DNA of 46,803 nucleotides from Acidobacteriota bacterium (GCA_018269055.1 JAFDVI010000057.1:1-46803); one strand, 5' to 3'; positions 1 to 8,767 are shown, counted from the first letter of the stretch. The notes: a model not told the origin generated them from the letters alone. Numbers and translations are program-made.

Positions 1-233
1 CGCCGTTGCGCTCCACCCCAGGCTATATGCTCGCGGCCCGACTGCGAGGGATGAGACAAACCAATTCCGTGAAAATATTTGGGTAAAGACAAGCGATGAA
101 TCCGCCGGGCTATTATCAAACCGTCCCGTCCGGGACGGATGCCAATAACCCACTCCCGCTGAACGCCGAAATCAGCTATTTTGGCGATTCACTGATCCGC
201 GAAATTTCAAAAGCTGACAAGGAGAAGTACACG
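1..233. other. Non-coding leader region with a small perfect hairpin
   Basis: I see no supported gene here. An open frame continuous with the first gene starts at 96, but it carries an 8-bp perfect palindrome with a 2-base loop at about 121-138, lacks a ribosome site at 96, and its residues do not belong to the oxidoreductase fold. The first 60 bases may be the tail of a dispersed repeat or of an upstream gene; the window edge prevents a decision. Confidence 0.45.
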
Positions 234-1292
234 ATGGCTGCAAAATGGCGCGTTGCCATTCTGGGGTTGGGGCATTGGTACTCGGCGTACAACCTGGCGC
301 GGGCGCTGCCGGAATATCCAAAGGCGGAACTGGTTGCGGTGGCTTGGCACAATCGAGCGCAGCGGGAAGAATTCGCCAACACCTTTCGCATCGAAGCGCA
401 CGAAGATTACGAAAGCGTTCTACAACGCAAAGACATAGACATCGTGTTGATTGCGGCTCCGGTGAGCGAGATTCCGGAGTTGACGATTCGGGCGGCGCAA
501 ACAGGCAAGCACATTCTGCTGGGCAAGCCGATGGCGATGACGGTGGAGCAGGCTGACCAAATGGTCGAAGCGGTGGAGTCGGCAAAAGTTCTATGCATGC
601 CGTTTCAGAGCCACAGGCGGTTGATTGCCAAAGAATGGAAAGCGCGGATTGAACGCGGCGAGATTGGCGAAATTGTGTTGCTGCATCAAACCTGCCGCTG
701 GTCTATTGCCGAAGACTGGTTCCATTCCGGCCAGCCAGGATGGTTCGTTGATCCAAAACACGTGCCGGGCGGCGCGCTGATTGACGAAGGCATTTACTGG
801 ATAGATTTTTTCCGCTGGATGACCGGCAGCGAAATTATCCGCGTCGAAGCCAAAACGGCCAATCTGGTTCACAAAGACATCGAAGTCGAAGATTGGGGAA
901 TGGCGACGTTCACCTTTGCCAACGGCGTGATCGCTACGCTCGAAGGAGCCTGGACGATCAACTCGCCGCAAATTACCAAACCTTCGCCGAAGCACAACGC
1001 CGTGCTGCGTACGGAAATTATCGGCACGCGAGGCGAAATGATTCATACATGGTTTCGCGAGCCGGGATTGGCGGTGCTGGCTGCGGGCGCGAAGGAGTGG
1101 GTTTACGAACGGCAATCGCAGGAAATTCTGGCGCCTGCCATACCGCAACCGCTCGGCCATTTGATTGATTGCCTGGAAAGCGGTTCGCCGACGGTGTCCA
1201 ACATTCGCGAAGCTCGCAATTCTTTCGTTGTCGCAATAGCCGCGTATGAATCCGCGCAAACAGGACGACCCGTTGAATTATCCTGGACGTAA
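234..1292 (+). CDS. Gfo/Idh/MocA family NAD(P)-dependent oxidoreductase
   Basis: This is a soluble dehydrogenase of the Gfo/Idh/MocA family, which typically oxidises or reduces sugars, inositols or related cyclic polyols with NAD(P). The start is placed at the ATG at 234 because AAGGAG sits 9-10 bases upstream and the Rossmann fold begins at once (VAILGLGHW, residues about 7-15). The product is 352 residues, normal for the family. The usual EKP motif that ends the nucleotide domain reads GKP here (LLGKPMAMT), so the conserved Glu is replaced by Gly while the Lys is kept. The C-terminal alpha/beta domain holds the GGALIDEGIYWIDFFRWM helix, where a family His-like position may be altered. It is followed one base later by a PhyH-type dioxygenase and probably co-transcribed. 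The substrate cannot be read from sequence. Confidence 0.88.
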   Translation: MAAKWRVAILGLGHWYSAYNLARALPEYPKAELVAVAWHNRAQREEFANTFRIEAHEDYESVLQRKDIDIVLIAAPVSEIPELTIRAAQTGKHILLGKPMAMTVEQADQMVEAVESAKVLCMPFQSHRRLIAKEWKARIERGEIGEIVLLHQTCRWSIAEDWFHSGQPGWFVDPKHVPGGALIDEGIYWIDFFRWMTGSEIIRVEAKTANLVHKDIEVEDWGMATFTFANGVIATLEGAWTINSPQITKPSPKHNAVLRTEIIGTRGEMIHTWFREPGLAVLAAGAKEWVYERQSQEILAPAIPQPLGHLIDCLESGSPTVSNIREARNSFVVAIAAYESAQTGRPVELSWT

Positions 1293-1293
1293 A

Positions 1294-2184
1294 ATGAACA
1301 GCATTTTTACCCCCCAAGATTTATCGGTTTATCACCAGCCAATCAGCGATCTGATTTCGATGCCCGAATCCGTTGAGGGCTGGCAACAATACAGTCTCAG
1401 TGATGAGCAGGTACGGTTCTTCCACGAAAACGGTTATGTGGCCGGCGTTCGGATTTTGAGTGATGAACAAGTTGAAGTGTTACGCGAACAGTTGGCCCAG
1501 TTGATGAATCCGGCCAGTTCGGGGTACGAGTTGTTTTACGAATATCATTCCAACGAATCGCTCGATCCGGCGAAGGTACTCTTTCACGCGTTGGGGGCTT
1601 GGCGCATCCAGCCGGGGTTTCACGACATTTTGTGGCATCCGGCGTTTGTGGTTCCGGCTTCGCAACTGTTTGGTGGAGCGGTGCGATTCTGGCACGACCA
1701 GTTGTTTTGCAAACCAGCGCGGCATGGCGGCGTGGTCGCCTGGCATCAGGATTACTCGTATTGGACTCGAACGACACCGCTACGGCATCTGACCTGCTGG
1801 ATTGGCTTGGATGATTCGACGCGCGAAAACGGCTGCGTCAATTATGTTCCAGGCAGCCATCTGTGGCCGGATTTCCCGATCACAGGGCTGACGGGCGATA
1901 TGGATTCGGTGCGCGATGTGTTGCCCGGAGAACTGAAGGCCAAGTTTCAGCCCGTCGCCATCGAGTTGAAAAAAGGCGAATGTTCGTTTCATCACGCGCG
2001 AACGATGCACGGTTCTTACGCCAATACAACGGATCAGCCGCGCCGAGCGACGGTGATCAATGTATTCCAAGATGGCGTGATGTCGAATTCCGACGAAGCG
2101 CCTCTTGAAGGCGTGCCGCCAATTCCCAAAGGCCAAAAGATGGACGGACAGTTCTTTCCATTGTTGTTCGATCCAGGCAAGTGA
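1294..2184 (+). CDS. Phytanoyl-CoA dioxygenase (PhyH) family Fe(II)/2-oxoglutarate oxygenase
   Basis: A predicted non-haem Fe(II)/2-oxoglutarate-dependent dioxygenase of 296 residues. The iron-binding His and Asp are visible in AWHQDYSYW, the second His in ARTMHGSYANTT, and the 2-oxoglutarate-binding Arg in QPRRATVINVF. The ATG at 1294 is preferred because it follows the preceding stop by one base; an upstream start at 1246 would overlap the oxidoreductase by 47 bases. The ribosome site is weak, which suits translational coupling. PhyH proteins hydroxylate very varied small molecules, and many beside Gfo/Idh/MocA genes act on sugars or natural products, so a joint modification of one metabolite is a reasonable guess but unproven. 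The gene ends at a strong symmetrical hairpin. Confidence 0.87.
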   Translation: MNSIFTPQDLSVYHQPISDLISMPESVEGWQQYSLSDEQVRFFHENGYVAGVRILSDEQVEVLREQLAQLMNPASSGYELFYEYHSNESLDPAKVLFHALGAWRIQPGFHDILWHPAFVVPASQLFGGAVRFWHDQLFCKPARHGGVVAWHQDYSYWTRTTPLRHLTCWIGLDDSTRENGCVNYVPGSHLWPDFPITGLTGDMDSVRDVLPGELKAKFQPVAIELKKGECSFHHARTMHGSYANTTDQPRRATVINVFQDGVMSNSDEAPLEGVPPIPKGQKMDGQFFPLLFDPGK

Positions 2185-2234
2185 GTTCGCAGTTCGCAGT
2201 TTGAAGACTAATCTCTAAACTGCGAACTGCGAAC
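2185..2234. terminator. Symmetrical 18-bp hairpin between convergent genes
   Basis: Arms at about 2185-2202 and 2217-2234 are perfect inverted repeats built from a duplicated GTTCGCA word, with a 14-base loop. It lies directly after the stop of the plus-strand dioxygenase and just beyond the stop of the minus-strand gene, as expected for a bidirectional terminator, although there is no long T-tract. Confidence 0.6.
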
Positions 2235-2240
2235 CGCGAA

Positions 2241-2780
2241 CTACTTCACGCGTTCAAGCGTCATTTCAAAAAACTTCCGCCAGGTTTTGCCGTCCATCGA
2301 AAACTCACCGACTTCAAACCACTGTCCAGCGTCGTTGAGTTTAATGGTGTATCTGATTTCGACATTGCGTTGCGGTTCGCGAAATCCCCAGACAAGCGTG
2401 TTGGCATCAACCGTCATTTCCGCGTCAACAAAATTGCCGTCGGCGCGATAGGCTCGGAACAGATATTTCTTTGCCCGCGAATCGTAGGAAATCACGGCCA
2501 GCGCGTTGTGAACGATGCCTTCCTGGCCCGTGCTGGCGAGTTTTCCTTTGCCGACGCCTTCGATCAACACCACTGTGCCGCTCAATTTGCCCTGGACGGT
2601 TTCGGTTTGTTTGAAGGTGCTGCGCCCGCCAGGACCCATTTCGATCCAACCCTCCCCTTTCCAATCGCCAAGCAGAAAATCCAGCTTCTTCATTTCTGCC
2701 GCTGAAGAGATTCCGGCGGATTGAGCCGATGCGGCAATCGGCGTCAACAACAACACAAGCAAGATGAGCTTTTTGCGCAT
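2241..2780 (-). CDS. Exported protein, DUF1579-like beta-barrel
   Basis: A 179-residue protein with a clear Sec signal peptide (MRKKLILLVLLLTPIAASAQ, cleavage after Ala-X-Ala). The start is the ATG at 2780, with CGGAG about 7 bases upstream; a longer frame to 2864 has no hydrophobic start and would overlap the upstream gene. The mature part opens with LDFLLGDWKGEG, a motif seen in DUF1579 and in nitrobindin-like lipocalin-shaped barrels, and continues as alternating beta strands. This suggests a small-molecule-binding barrel in the periplasm. No catalytic residues can be assigned. It is 13 bases downstream of a two-helix membrane protein and probably in the same transcript. Confidence 0.75.
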   Translation of the reverse strand: MRKKLILLVLLLTPIAASAQSAGISSAAEMKKLDFLLGDWKGEGWIEMGPGGRSTFKQTETVQGKLSGTVVLIEGVGKGKLASTGQEGIVHNALAVISYDSRAKKYLFRAYRADGNFVDAEMTVDANTLVWGFREPQRNVEIRYTIKLNDAGQWFEVGEFSMDGKTWRKFFEMTLERVK

Positions 2781-2793
2781 GACATTCTCCGGG

Positions 2794-3000
2794 TTAGCCC
2801 CTGGCCTTCCAGGTGGAAATGGTAAAGCTGATGACGAAGGTGATGAGCAAGGTGACAATTCCATAAATCAAGCCTGTGGAAAGGATTGAACTGCTCAGTC
2901 CACCATAGAAATACGCTGAAATGGCCGAATAAATCACCAGTGCGATGGTTCCGGCGATGATTCCACTGATGAGGTTTTGTCTGACGATTTTTGGATTCAT
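2794..3000 (-). CDS. Small two-helix membrane protein, unknown function
   Basis: A 68-residue protein starting at the ATG at 3000, preceded by AAGGAG 8-9 bases upstream. It has two hydrophobic segments (about residues 8-31 and 36-60) joined by a short Gly/Ser-rich turn, and ends with a positive tail (STWKARG). It resembles no family I can name. The close spacing to the exported barrel gene downstream suggests one transcript. Confidence 0.7.
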   Translation of the reverse strand: MNPKIVRQNLISGIIAGTIALVIYSAISAYFYGGLSSSILSTGLIYGIVTLLITFVISFTISTWKARG

Positions 3001-3200
3001 GGTTGTGTTCTCCTTGATTCCTTGACTAGCGCAAATTTGCCAGCTCAAGGTTAATTGACTACTTCTGCTGGCAATTTACGCCGAACCTGAAATGGCAAGC
3101 AGAGGCATTTTCTGAACGGTCGTTTTTAGCGACTGAACGGTGAGCAAAGTCTGCATTGGTGATTGGCAGATGGGGAAGGCTTTGCCACAATCGGGCTGCA

Positions 3201-4247
3201 ATGAACCCACACTGGCAAAGATTCCTGGAAGAAATGCGCCGCTATGCGCGCTATTTGTTTTTAGCGCCGCTGGTCGCGTTGCTCCCGTTTCTGTTGAACC
3301 TCGCGTATTGGCGCGAGCGTGGAATCTGGCGCGGGCTGATTTCGACGCTGGTCGCCGGAATTTTTATCGGGCTGGTCATCGCATGCCTGTTTTTTTCCTT
3401 TTACGCCGCGTTGACCTGGATCAAAGTCAAAACGGGCAAGTTTTATCAAGCGCCGATGTTCACGCAAATTTTGCTGGGCAGTTTTGGCGCGTTGACGGGA
3501 ATCTGGATCGTATCCGCAGTTGAAAACTGGTGGAGCGGGGAAGCCAAGCCTGCCGCGCCGCTTTTATCTCTGCTTGTGTTCAGCGGAATGATCGCTACGG
3601 CGTTTTCGCTGTATTTCGCTTACCAGCGGGCGAAGGAAGAATCGCTGGCTTCGCGCGCCGAAGTCGCCGAAGCGCGGTATCACGTTCTGGAAAACCAAAT
3701 GCGTCCGCATTTTCTGTTCAATGCGCTGAACAGTTTGGCTGAGTTGATTGAATCCGGACGCGAAGACGCCGCGGAAACAACTTACAAGCTGTCGAATCTG
3801 TATCGCCGAATTTTGGCAAATTCGGGGTTGAAAACGGCTTCACTGGAATCGGAAGTGGAAATCGTCCGGGATTACCTGGAGCTTGAGCAGTTGCGGTTCG
3901 GATCGCGGCTACGGTTTGAGTTTCGTTTGCCGGAACAATGCGAGGGGATTTTTTTACCGAGTTTGATGCTGCAAACGCTGGTTGAAAATGCGATCAAGCA
4001 CGGAGTTGCTCCTGCGGTTGAGGGCGGAGAAGTTCTGATTGACCTCCGACCCGAAGGCGACGGGTATGTGTTGAACGTCCAAAATTCAGGCTCGCCTCTC
4101 AAACCGGAATTGAGCGATGGAACCGGCCTGGCCAACACGCGAGCGCGGTTGGATTTGCTTTACGGCGACCGCCACGGATTCCAGCTCCAGACTAAAGGGA
4201 ACCGAACGGTCGCCAGTTTTCATTTCAACGGAGAAAACCTTGGCTGA
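3201..4247 (+). CDS. LytS/YehU-type sensor histidine kinase
   Basis: A membrane histidine kinase of about 348 residues. Four predicted transmembrane helices occupy roughly residues 19-35, 47-70, 88-105 and 120-138. A short coiled linker leads to the His_kinase (LytS-type) phosphoacceptor box MRPHFLFNALNSL, with the phosphorylated His near residue 170. The HATPase domain follows, with its N box LVENAIKHGV and a GTGLANTRARL glycine box. The first ATG (3201) is used; upstream TTG/GTG starts at 3156-3159 are possible, because the ribosome site is poor for all. The 3' end overlaps the response-regulator gene by 8 bases, so the two are translationally coupled. The sensory part is only the membrane helices, so the signal is unknown. 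Confidence 0.88.
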   Translation: MNPHWQRFLEEMRRYARYLFLAPLVALLPFLLNLAYWRERGIWRGLISTLVAGIFIGLVIACLFFSFYAALTWIKVKTGKFYQAPMFTQILLGSFGALTGIWIVSAVENWWSGEAKPAAPLLSLLVFSGMIATAFSLYFAYQRAKEESLASRAEVAEARYHVLENQMRPHFLFNALNSLAELIESGREDAAETTYKLSNLYRRILANSGLKTASLESEVEIVRDYLELEQLRFGSRLRFEFRLPEQCEGIFLPSLMLQTLVENAIKHGVAPAVEGGEVLIDLRPEGDGYVLNVQNSGSPLKPELSDGTGLANTRARLDLLYGDRHGFQLQTKGNRTVASFHFNGENLG

Positions 4248-5004
4248 ACCAAAACGAATTTTGGTCGTTGACGATGAACCGCTGGCGCGACAACGCATCG
4301 TCCGGTACATACGTGAAGCTCGCGGGGATTTTTTGATTGCGGAAGCCGAAAGCGGCATTCGCGCGGTTGAACTGATTCAATCGTTTCAGCCCGAAATCCT
4401 CTTTCTGGACATAGAGATGCCAGGGCTGAATGGGTTGGAGGTTTTACAGCAATTCGGGTTGCGTTCTTTCCAAGTCATTTTTCAGACGGCGTATGATCAA
4501 TTTGCCATTCAGGCCTTTGAGGAAAATGCCTGCGATTACCTGTTGAAACCCTTCACCGCCGAGCGCTTGCATCAGGCGCTTTCCCGCGCGCTCAGCCGCG
4601 TTGCGGACGAAAAGAAACTGCGCGCCCTGGAATCCAGATTGGCCGAACGCAACGGGTATTTGCGACAACTGGTGATCAAACAAGGTAACCGGCTGCGTGT
4701 TGTGACCGAGCAGGAATTGCATTGTTTCGTCAGCCGCGACCATTACACCTGTGTTTATTTTGGCGACGCTCGGCAGGCGCTGGAAGGAATTTGCGATCTG
4801 TCGCTGGCCAGATTGGCTGAACGGTTGGACCCGAACAAGTTTCGTCAGGTTCATCGGAACAGCATCATCAAAATCTCTTCGATTTTGGCTTTGGGAAAAT
4901 CCAAAGACGGCGAAGTTTGTGTGGAACTGGTGAATGGAATGAAGCTGCCGGTTTCGCGCAGCAATCAACGCGCCGTGAAACAGTTCCTGGAATCCGAACG
5001 GTAA
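4240..5004 (+). CDS. LytTR-type DNA-binding response regulator
   Basis: The 254-residue partner of the preceding kinase. The receiver domain shows the acidic pocket (VVDDEP, residues 9-14), the phosphoacceptor Asp near residue 57 in LFLDIEMPG, and the conserved Lys in YLLKPF. After a helical linker the C-terminal LytTR domain covers about 150-250 (HCFVSRDHYTCVYF through VHRNSIIKISSI), which binds direct-repeat operators. The start is assigned to the TTG at 4240, with GGAG about 7 bases upstream and the receiver beginning at once; upstream starts would run deep into the kinase. Targets are unknown. Such pairs often control cell-envelope or autolysis genes. Confidence 0.9.
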   Translation: MAEPKRILVVDDEPLARQRIVRYIREARGDFLIAEAESGIRAVELIQSFQPEILFLDIEMPGLNGLEVLQQFGLRSFQVIFQTAYDQFAIQAFEENACDYLLKPFTAERLHQALSRALSRVADEKKLRALESRLAERNGYLRQLVIKQGNRLRVVTEQELHCFVSRDHYTCVYFGDARQALEGICDLSLARLAERLDPNKFRQVHRNSIIKISSILALGKSKDGEVCVELVNGMKLPVSRSNQRAVKQFLESER

Positions 5005-5011
5005 ATTGGCT

Positions 5012-5197
5012 TCACGAGGCCTGGGAAAGCAGTTTTTTGCGAACGACGGAGGACAGGATCAAAAAGGCAAGCGCGCCAATGATGGCGTATAGAAACGGCA
5101 AAATTCGGAATGCCATCGCCACCAAGCAGAGTACGCCAAGTCCTCGAATGACGTTGGCAATGGCGTTGGCGCGTTCAGTTTCAGTTGGTTGGCTCAT
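5012..5197 (-). CDS. Small membrane protein, unknown function
   Basis: A 61-residue frame with two hydrophobic segments (about 19-35 and 37-52) after a charged, soluble N-terminus, ending in a basic tail. The composition looks like a real small membrane protein rather than a shadow frame, but there is no good ribosome site before the ATG at 5197, and no family is recognised. It converges on the response regulator 8 bases away. Confidence 0.5.
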   Translation of the reverse strand: MSQPTETERANAIANVIRGLGVLCLVAMAFRILPFLYAIIGALAFLILSSVVRKKLLSQAS

Positions 5198-5219
5198 TTC
5201 AAACTTTTGGGGAAATGAG

Positions 5220-5299
5220 CATAGAGTTCAGGCTTTTGCCTGCTGATTCATCGTGATTGCATGATACAGAAAACCGCAGCCTGAAGGCTGAACTCCATG
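5220..5299. repeat. Paired palindromic repeat (REP/BIME-like)
   Basis: Two inverted arms of about 24 bases (5220-5243 and 5276-5299) share the outer word CATxGAGTTCAG. The inner cores differ: one is CAGGC-TTTT-GCCTG, the other read on its own strand is CAGCC-TTCA-GGCTG. Each core pairs with itself rather than with the other arm. The right end runs into CTTTTTTG, identical to the end of the element near 17.67 kb. Confidence 0.75.
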
Positions 5300-5309
5300 C
5301 TTTTTTGCG

Positions 5310-6317
5310 TTATTTCTTTTTGTACTTATCAATCAGCGCTTGCATGCCGTCAGTTTTGCCGTTGAAACGGAACGAATAATACTGCTTCAGGTTATCCATC
5401 AACTGATCTTGCGTGGTTTTCAATTGCGGATTGCCTTCGCAAACGGCAACGGCGCGTGCCATCCAGTCAATGACTTCGTCCATCTTTTCCAGCGCTTTAT
5501 CCAAAATTTCCTGCTTCTTTTCCGTCTGGTATTTCTGCGCCAGAGCCTGATATTCGTCGTTTGACAGATTGACCAGCATCAACAATGTGCCCAGGTCGTT
5601 GGATTCCAATCCGATGGCTTTTTCGGCGCTTTCCTTGGCTTCGGCCTTTTGATTGTTTTGATTCAGTATGACGGCGCGCGCCGAATACAACCGCCATAGC
5701 CATGAGTTTCGATAATCTTTCCATTTATCGTCCGCCATCCAGCTTGGTTTTTTATCGGCTTCCATCAACTCCGTGCCTTTGGCAGAGGATTCAACGGCAG
5801 CCTTCATTAACCGTGGACTGGCAGCGCCTTTCTGGGTTTGCGTGGCGCCTGCCCAGGTGATTTGCACGTGGATGGTTACGTCCTCGGGATTCTTTTCCAA
5901 ATACTTGGCGCTTTCGTCCAAGGCCGGGTCAAACTTACCAGTGGCGAAATACGCTTCAATCAGCGACGGGCGAACCAGGTCGGCTTCGCCGGGTTGGTTG
6001 AACATTTTCGAAAATTCTTCGGCTGCTTTGATCTTCTGGTTGTTGTCCTGAATTTTGTAGATTTCATTGGCAATGGTTCCGGCAACCTCGGAACGCTTGA
6101 CGCCTTTGGGGAATTTCTTGGCGTATTCGGCCGCTGCTTTTGTCTTGGCTTCCAAGCCCTGGGCTTTGATCAGTTTTTCAATCGCGGCGCGTTCATCGCC
6201 GGGAACTTGCGGTCCTTGATCCTTTTTTTCCTGCGCCACGGCCAGCGCTGCCAGGCAGATCAGCGCAATCGCGCAAACAAACATTCCCCGAAGTACGGGA
6301 GCGAACTTTGATTTCAT
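5310..6317 (-). CDS. Exported TPR-like helical protein
   Basis: A 335-residue secreted protein. The ATG at 6317 is chosen because GAGGT precedes it by 5 bases and a Sec signal peptide follows (MKSKFAP, then a hydrophobic core ending ALAVAQ). Upstream ATGs at 6329 and 6371 add only polar residues. The mature part is Lys/Glu-rich and nearly all helical, with TPR-like helix pairs (AAAEYAKKFPKG, ALDESAKYLEKNPEDV, SAEKAIGLESNDLGTLL). It probably acts as a periplasmic protein-protein scaffold. No enzyme motif is seen. It diverges from the cytochrome peroxidase gene across a 373-base regulatory gap. Confidence 0.8.
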   Translation of the reverse strand: MKSKFAPVLRGMFVCAIALICLAALAVAQEKKDQGPQVPGDERAAIEKLIKAQGLEAKTKAAAEYAKKFPKGVKRSEVAGTIANEIYKIQDNNQKIKAAEEFSKMFNQPGEADLVRPSLIEAYFATGKFDPALDESAKYLEKNPEDVTIHVQITWAGATQTQKGAASPRLMKAAVESSAKGTELMEADKKPSWMADDKWKDYRNSWLWRLYSARAVILNQNNQKAEAKESAEKAIGLESNDLGTLLMLVNLSNDEYQALAQKYQTEKKQEILDKALEKMDEVIDWMARAVAVCEGNPQLKTTQDQLMDNLKQYYSFRFNGKTDGMQALIDKYKKK

Positions 6318-6690
6318 CTTTGACCTCATTTGGTTTTGATTAGGATTGGGAATGATGTGCGCGAACGCCACATCAACGTCGCGGATTATAGTAGATCAGA
6401 CTCAGCACTGCGAGCGGCAACGGACGAGCCTGAAAAATGCATCCTAAGCGCGCACGAGAACGGCAGAATGGTTGCGCAATACCCGAATCTAAGAATCGCG
6501 ATTGGGATCAATTGAGGCGATCAAAATTATTTTCATTGACTAAAGTTCTGCGGCGCCAGTAGGCTAACAAGAGCTAGCCCCATCACTGGGATTTGTCCCC
6601 AACGCCCGCCTTACATGATTAAAATTCGGGCGCAGAATGTTTTTCAACCTTCACCTAAACTTCTTCATTAAAGCTAAAAGGAGCCTTCCT
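6318..6690. promoter_or_regulatory. Divergent intergenic region with a candidate promoter
   Basis: A 373-base gap between divergent genes with no credible gene. On the plus strand TTGACT at about 6536-6541 and TAGGCT at about 6560-6565, 18 bases apart, form a plausible -35/-10 pair for the cytochrome gene. A short GGCTA...TAGCC dyad overlaps the downstream side of the -10 and could be a regulator site. Both are weak matches by eye. Confidence 0.35.
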
Positions 6691-8682
6691 ATGCTCAAAG
6701 TCACTCAGGTAAAGTTACTTCTCACATTGTCTTTATTAACGCCCTTCTACTTCATTGCGCCAGTCCACGGCAGCCAAACACAGGAAAATTCGTCTGAGTC
6801 GCCAATTCCGGAGGCAAAGACGATTCGCGACTTAATCGTCGCGCGGGTTGGCAGCGCGGACAAATTGCGTGTGCCCGCGCGAAATGAGGATTTGCCGCAA
6901 CCGACTCTGGCGGATGGTAGCGTTGATCCACGCTACCAAATCACCGAAGCAAAACGCTATCTCGGCAAACAACTCTTTTTTGATCCCGTGCGAATGAATC
7001 GGATTCGTCCGGAATTCGGCGGAGATTTTTCCACAATGCAAACCGCTTCGTGCGGTTCCTGTCATTTGGGCGAAGTGGCGGGCAAAGCCGGGCAAATCGT
7101 GAATCTGGCGCAAGGCGCGGAAGGTCGCGGTTTCACGGATGTCAACGGCGCCTTTCACGTACGCCGAAGGTTGCAGCCCGGAAAAGTGGATGTTATTCCG
7201 ACCGGATTGGATTTGAAAATCAACGGTGTGGTGGTTAAAGACGGCAGGTTCGATATGGTGGATTCCGTGCCGCGCATGTCGCCGAGCATGATTGGTTTTG
7301 GGTTTAACAACCGATTGCTCTTAGGCGGCAAAACCGGCCAGCCAGCGGGCGATCCCAACAATCCGCACAATCTGCCCGCAGGGGAAAATCTGGCGGAAAC
7401 GGCTTTTGACGCTCATCGTATGTTGGAGACGCAAAAGCAGGCTCTGCAAACAATCCCGGCTTACATCAAACTCTTTCAAGACGCGTTTCCTGAAGAAGCG
7501 GCGCGGTATGCCGCTTCGGGGAAACTCGATGAGCTGATCAACGACGATACGGTTGAGCGTGCGGTCGCCACATTTCTGCGTACGGTGGTGACCCGTAACA
7601 CGCCGTGGGACAAATTCCTGGCTGGGGATGACAAAGCGTTGACGCCGCATCAACGCCAGGGCGCGAAGCTCTTTTTGACCAGAGCTTCCGACGGAGGCGC
7701 AAATTGCATCTCCTGTCACAGCGGGCCAATGCTCAACAAACAGCTTGGCGACGAAGACGGAAATTTGGTGGAAGAAAACTTCTACAACCTGGGAATTGGC
7801 GATCATCCGTTGCGCGATCTGGCGCGACAGGCCTTGGGCGATCCGAATCACCACGACATCGGACGCGGCGAAATCACAGGCCGCGCCGAAGACAACTTCA
7901 AATTCCGCGTGCTGACGCTGCGGCAACTCAAAGACGCCGGCGGTCAATTAATGCATTCAGCAGGCTTCAAAACCGTTCGCGAAGTGGTGGAGTACTTCAA
8001 CAAGGGGATTCCGCAAGATTCCTTTGCCATAGCGGCTGGAAACGTCACCTCTCGGTTTACGCATCCGCGCGGAGCGAATGGGGCTGCGGGCTTGGGATTG
8101 AACGACGTAGACGTTCTGGCGCTCGTAGATTTTCTGGAAAATGCCCTGTACGACCCGGACTTTGCGCGTTTCAATCCGAATTCGTCCACCGATTCGTTTG
8201 AACTGAATGAACGGGATTTGAAGTATTCCGTTTATCGTCCCAATCTGAGTACACTGGGAGCCGTGGATGGATTAATGGCGAGCGGGTTGTGCAGCGTCAG
8301 CAATGATGCGCTGACGCGGCGGGATTTCGGCCTGGAATTCCTGGACGTGACATCGCGTATTTCTGTTGGGTTCCAGCGCATGCTCTATCAATTCGGAGAC
8401 GATCAAACGTACAGGTTGAAGCTGACCAACATCAGCGACGAACCGATTGATACGCACCTGCTGTTGTTTTTCAAGGGGCTGCCCTTCGGCGCATCCGTGC
8501 TCAGCGGAGAAGGTCGCGCCAGCAAAGGCGATGTCGCCGGATTGCCCTATCAACGCGTCTTTTTGCCCGATGGCGTCATTGAGCCTGAAAAGAGCGTTGA
8601 CGTGATCGTCAAAGTTTTCGTTCCCAGGCAGCAACCGCTGAAGCTGAATTTGACCATCCTGAGCGGGCAGGGAAAACCGTAG
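6691..8682 (+). CDS. Dihaem cytochrome c peroxidase-like (CcpA/MauG family) protein
   Basis: A 663-residue exported protein with two haem c sites, CGSCH at about residues 121-125 and CISCH at about 339-343, spaced as in bacterial dihaem cytochrome c peroxidases and MauG-like enzymes. The start is the ATG at 6691, after AAAGGAG, followed by a signal peptide (MLKVTQVKLLL through APVHG). The family core ends near residue 480. A C-terminal extension of about 150 residues with beta-rich text (YRLKLTNISDEPIDTHLLL) is not part of the usual 330-residue peroxidase and may be a binding or assembly domain. Likely roles are periplasmic peroxide removal or oxidation of a protein or organic substrate. Which haem keeps an open axial site cannot be decided by eye. 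Confidence 0.85.
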   Translation: MLKVTQVKLLLTLSLLTPFYFIAPVHGSQTQENSSESPIPEAKTIRDLIVARVGSADKLRVPARNEDLPQPTLADGSVDPRYQITEAKRYLGKQLFFDPVRMNRIRPEFGGDFSTMQTASCGSCHLGEVAGKAGQIVNLAQGAEGRGFTDVNGAFHVRRRLQPGKVDVIPTGLDLKINGVVVKDGRFDMVDSVPRMSPSMIGFGFNNRLLLGGKTGQPAGDPNNPHNLPAGENLAETAFDAHRMLETQKQALQTIPAYIKLFQDAFPEEAARYAASGKLDELINDDTVERAVATFLRTVVTRNTPWDKFLAGDDKALTPHQRQGAKLFLTRASDGGANCISCHSGPMLNKQLGDEDGNLVEENFYNLGIGDHPLRDLARQALGDPNHHDIGRGEITGRAEDNFKFRVLTLRQLKDAGGQLMHSAGFKTVREVVEYFNKGIPQDSFAIAAGNVTSRFTHPRGANGAAGLGLNDVDVLALVDFLENALYDPDFARFNPNSSTDSFELNERDLKYSVYRPNLSTLGAVDGLMASGLCSVSNDALTRRDFGLEFLDVTSRISVGFQRMLYQFGDDQTYRLKLTNISDEPIDTHLLLFFKGLPFGASVLSGEGRASKGDVAGLPYQRVFLPDGVIEPEKSVDVIVKVFVPRQQPLKLNLTILSGQGKP

Positions 8683-8709
8683 TTTCGGTTCTTCAAGCAC
8701 AAACTGATT

Positions 8710-8743
8710 GGTCAGCCGTCGCGTTGAAACACGACGGCTGGCC
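8710..8743. terminator. Hairpin between convergent genes
   Basis: CAGCCGTCG (8713-8721) pairs perfectly with CGACGGCTG (8732-8740), and the stem can extend by about three more pairs including one G-T. It lies 30 bases after the cytochrome stop and 25 bases beyond the end of the minus-strand glycosidase, and probably serves both. Confidence 0.6.
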
Positions 8744-8767
8744 TTCAATTTTGCAACGAGCTTTCCT

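Noticed and set aside
96..233. Upstream in-frame extension of the first oxidoreductase
   Set aside because: It crosses a perfect hairpin at about 121-138 and lacks a ribosome site, while the ATG at 234 has AAGGAG and the fold starts there.
591..1259. Long minus-strand frame opposite the oxidoreductase
   Set aside because: It is an antisense shadow with Arg/Phe-rich, unstructured text, and the plus-strand gene is a clear family member.
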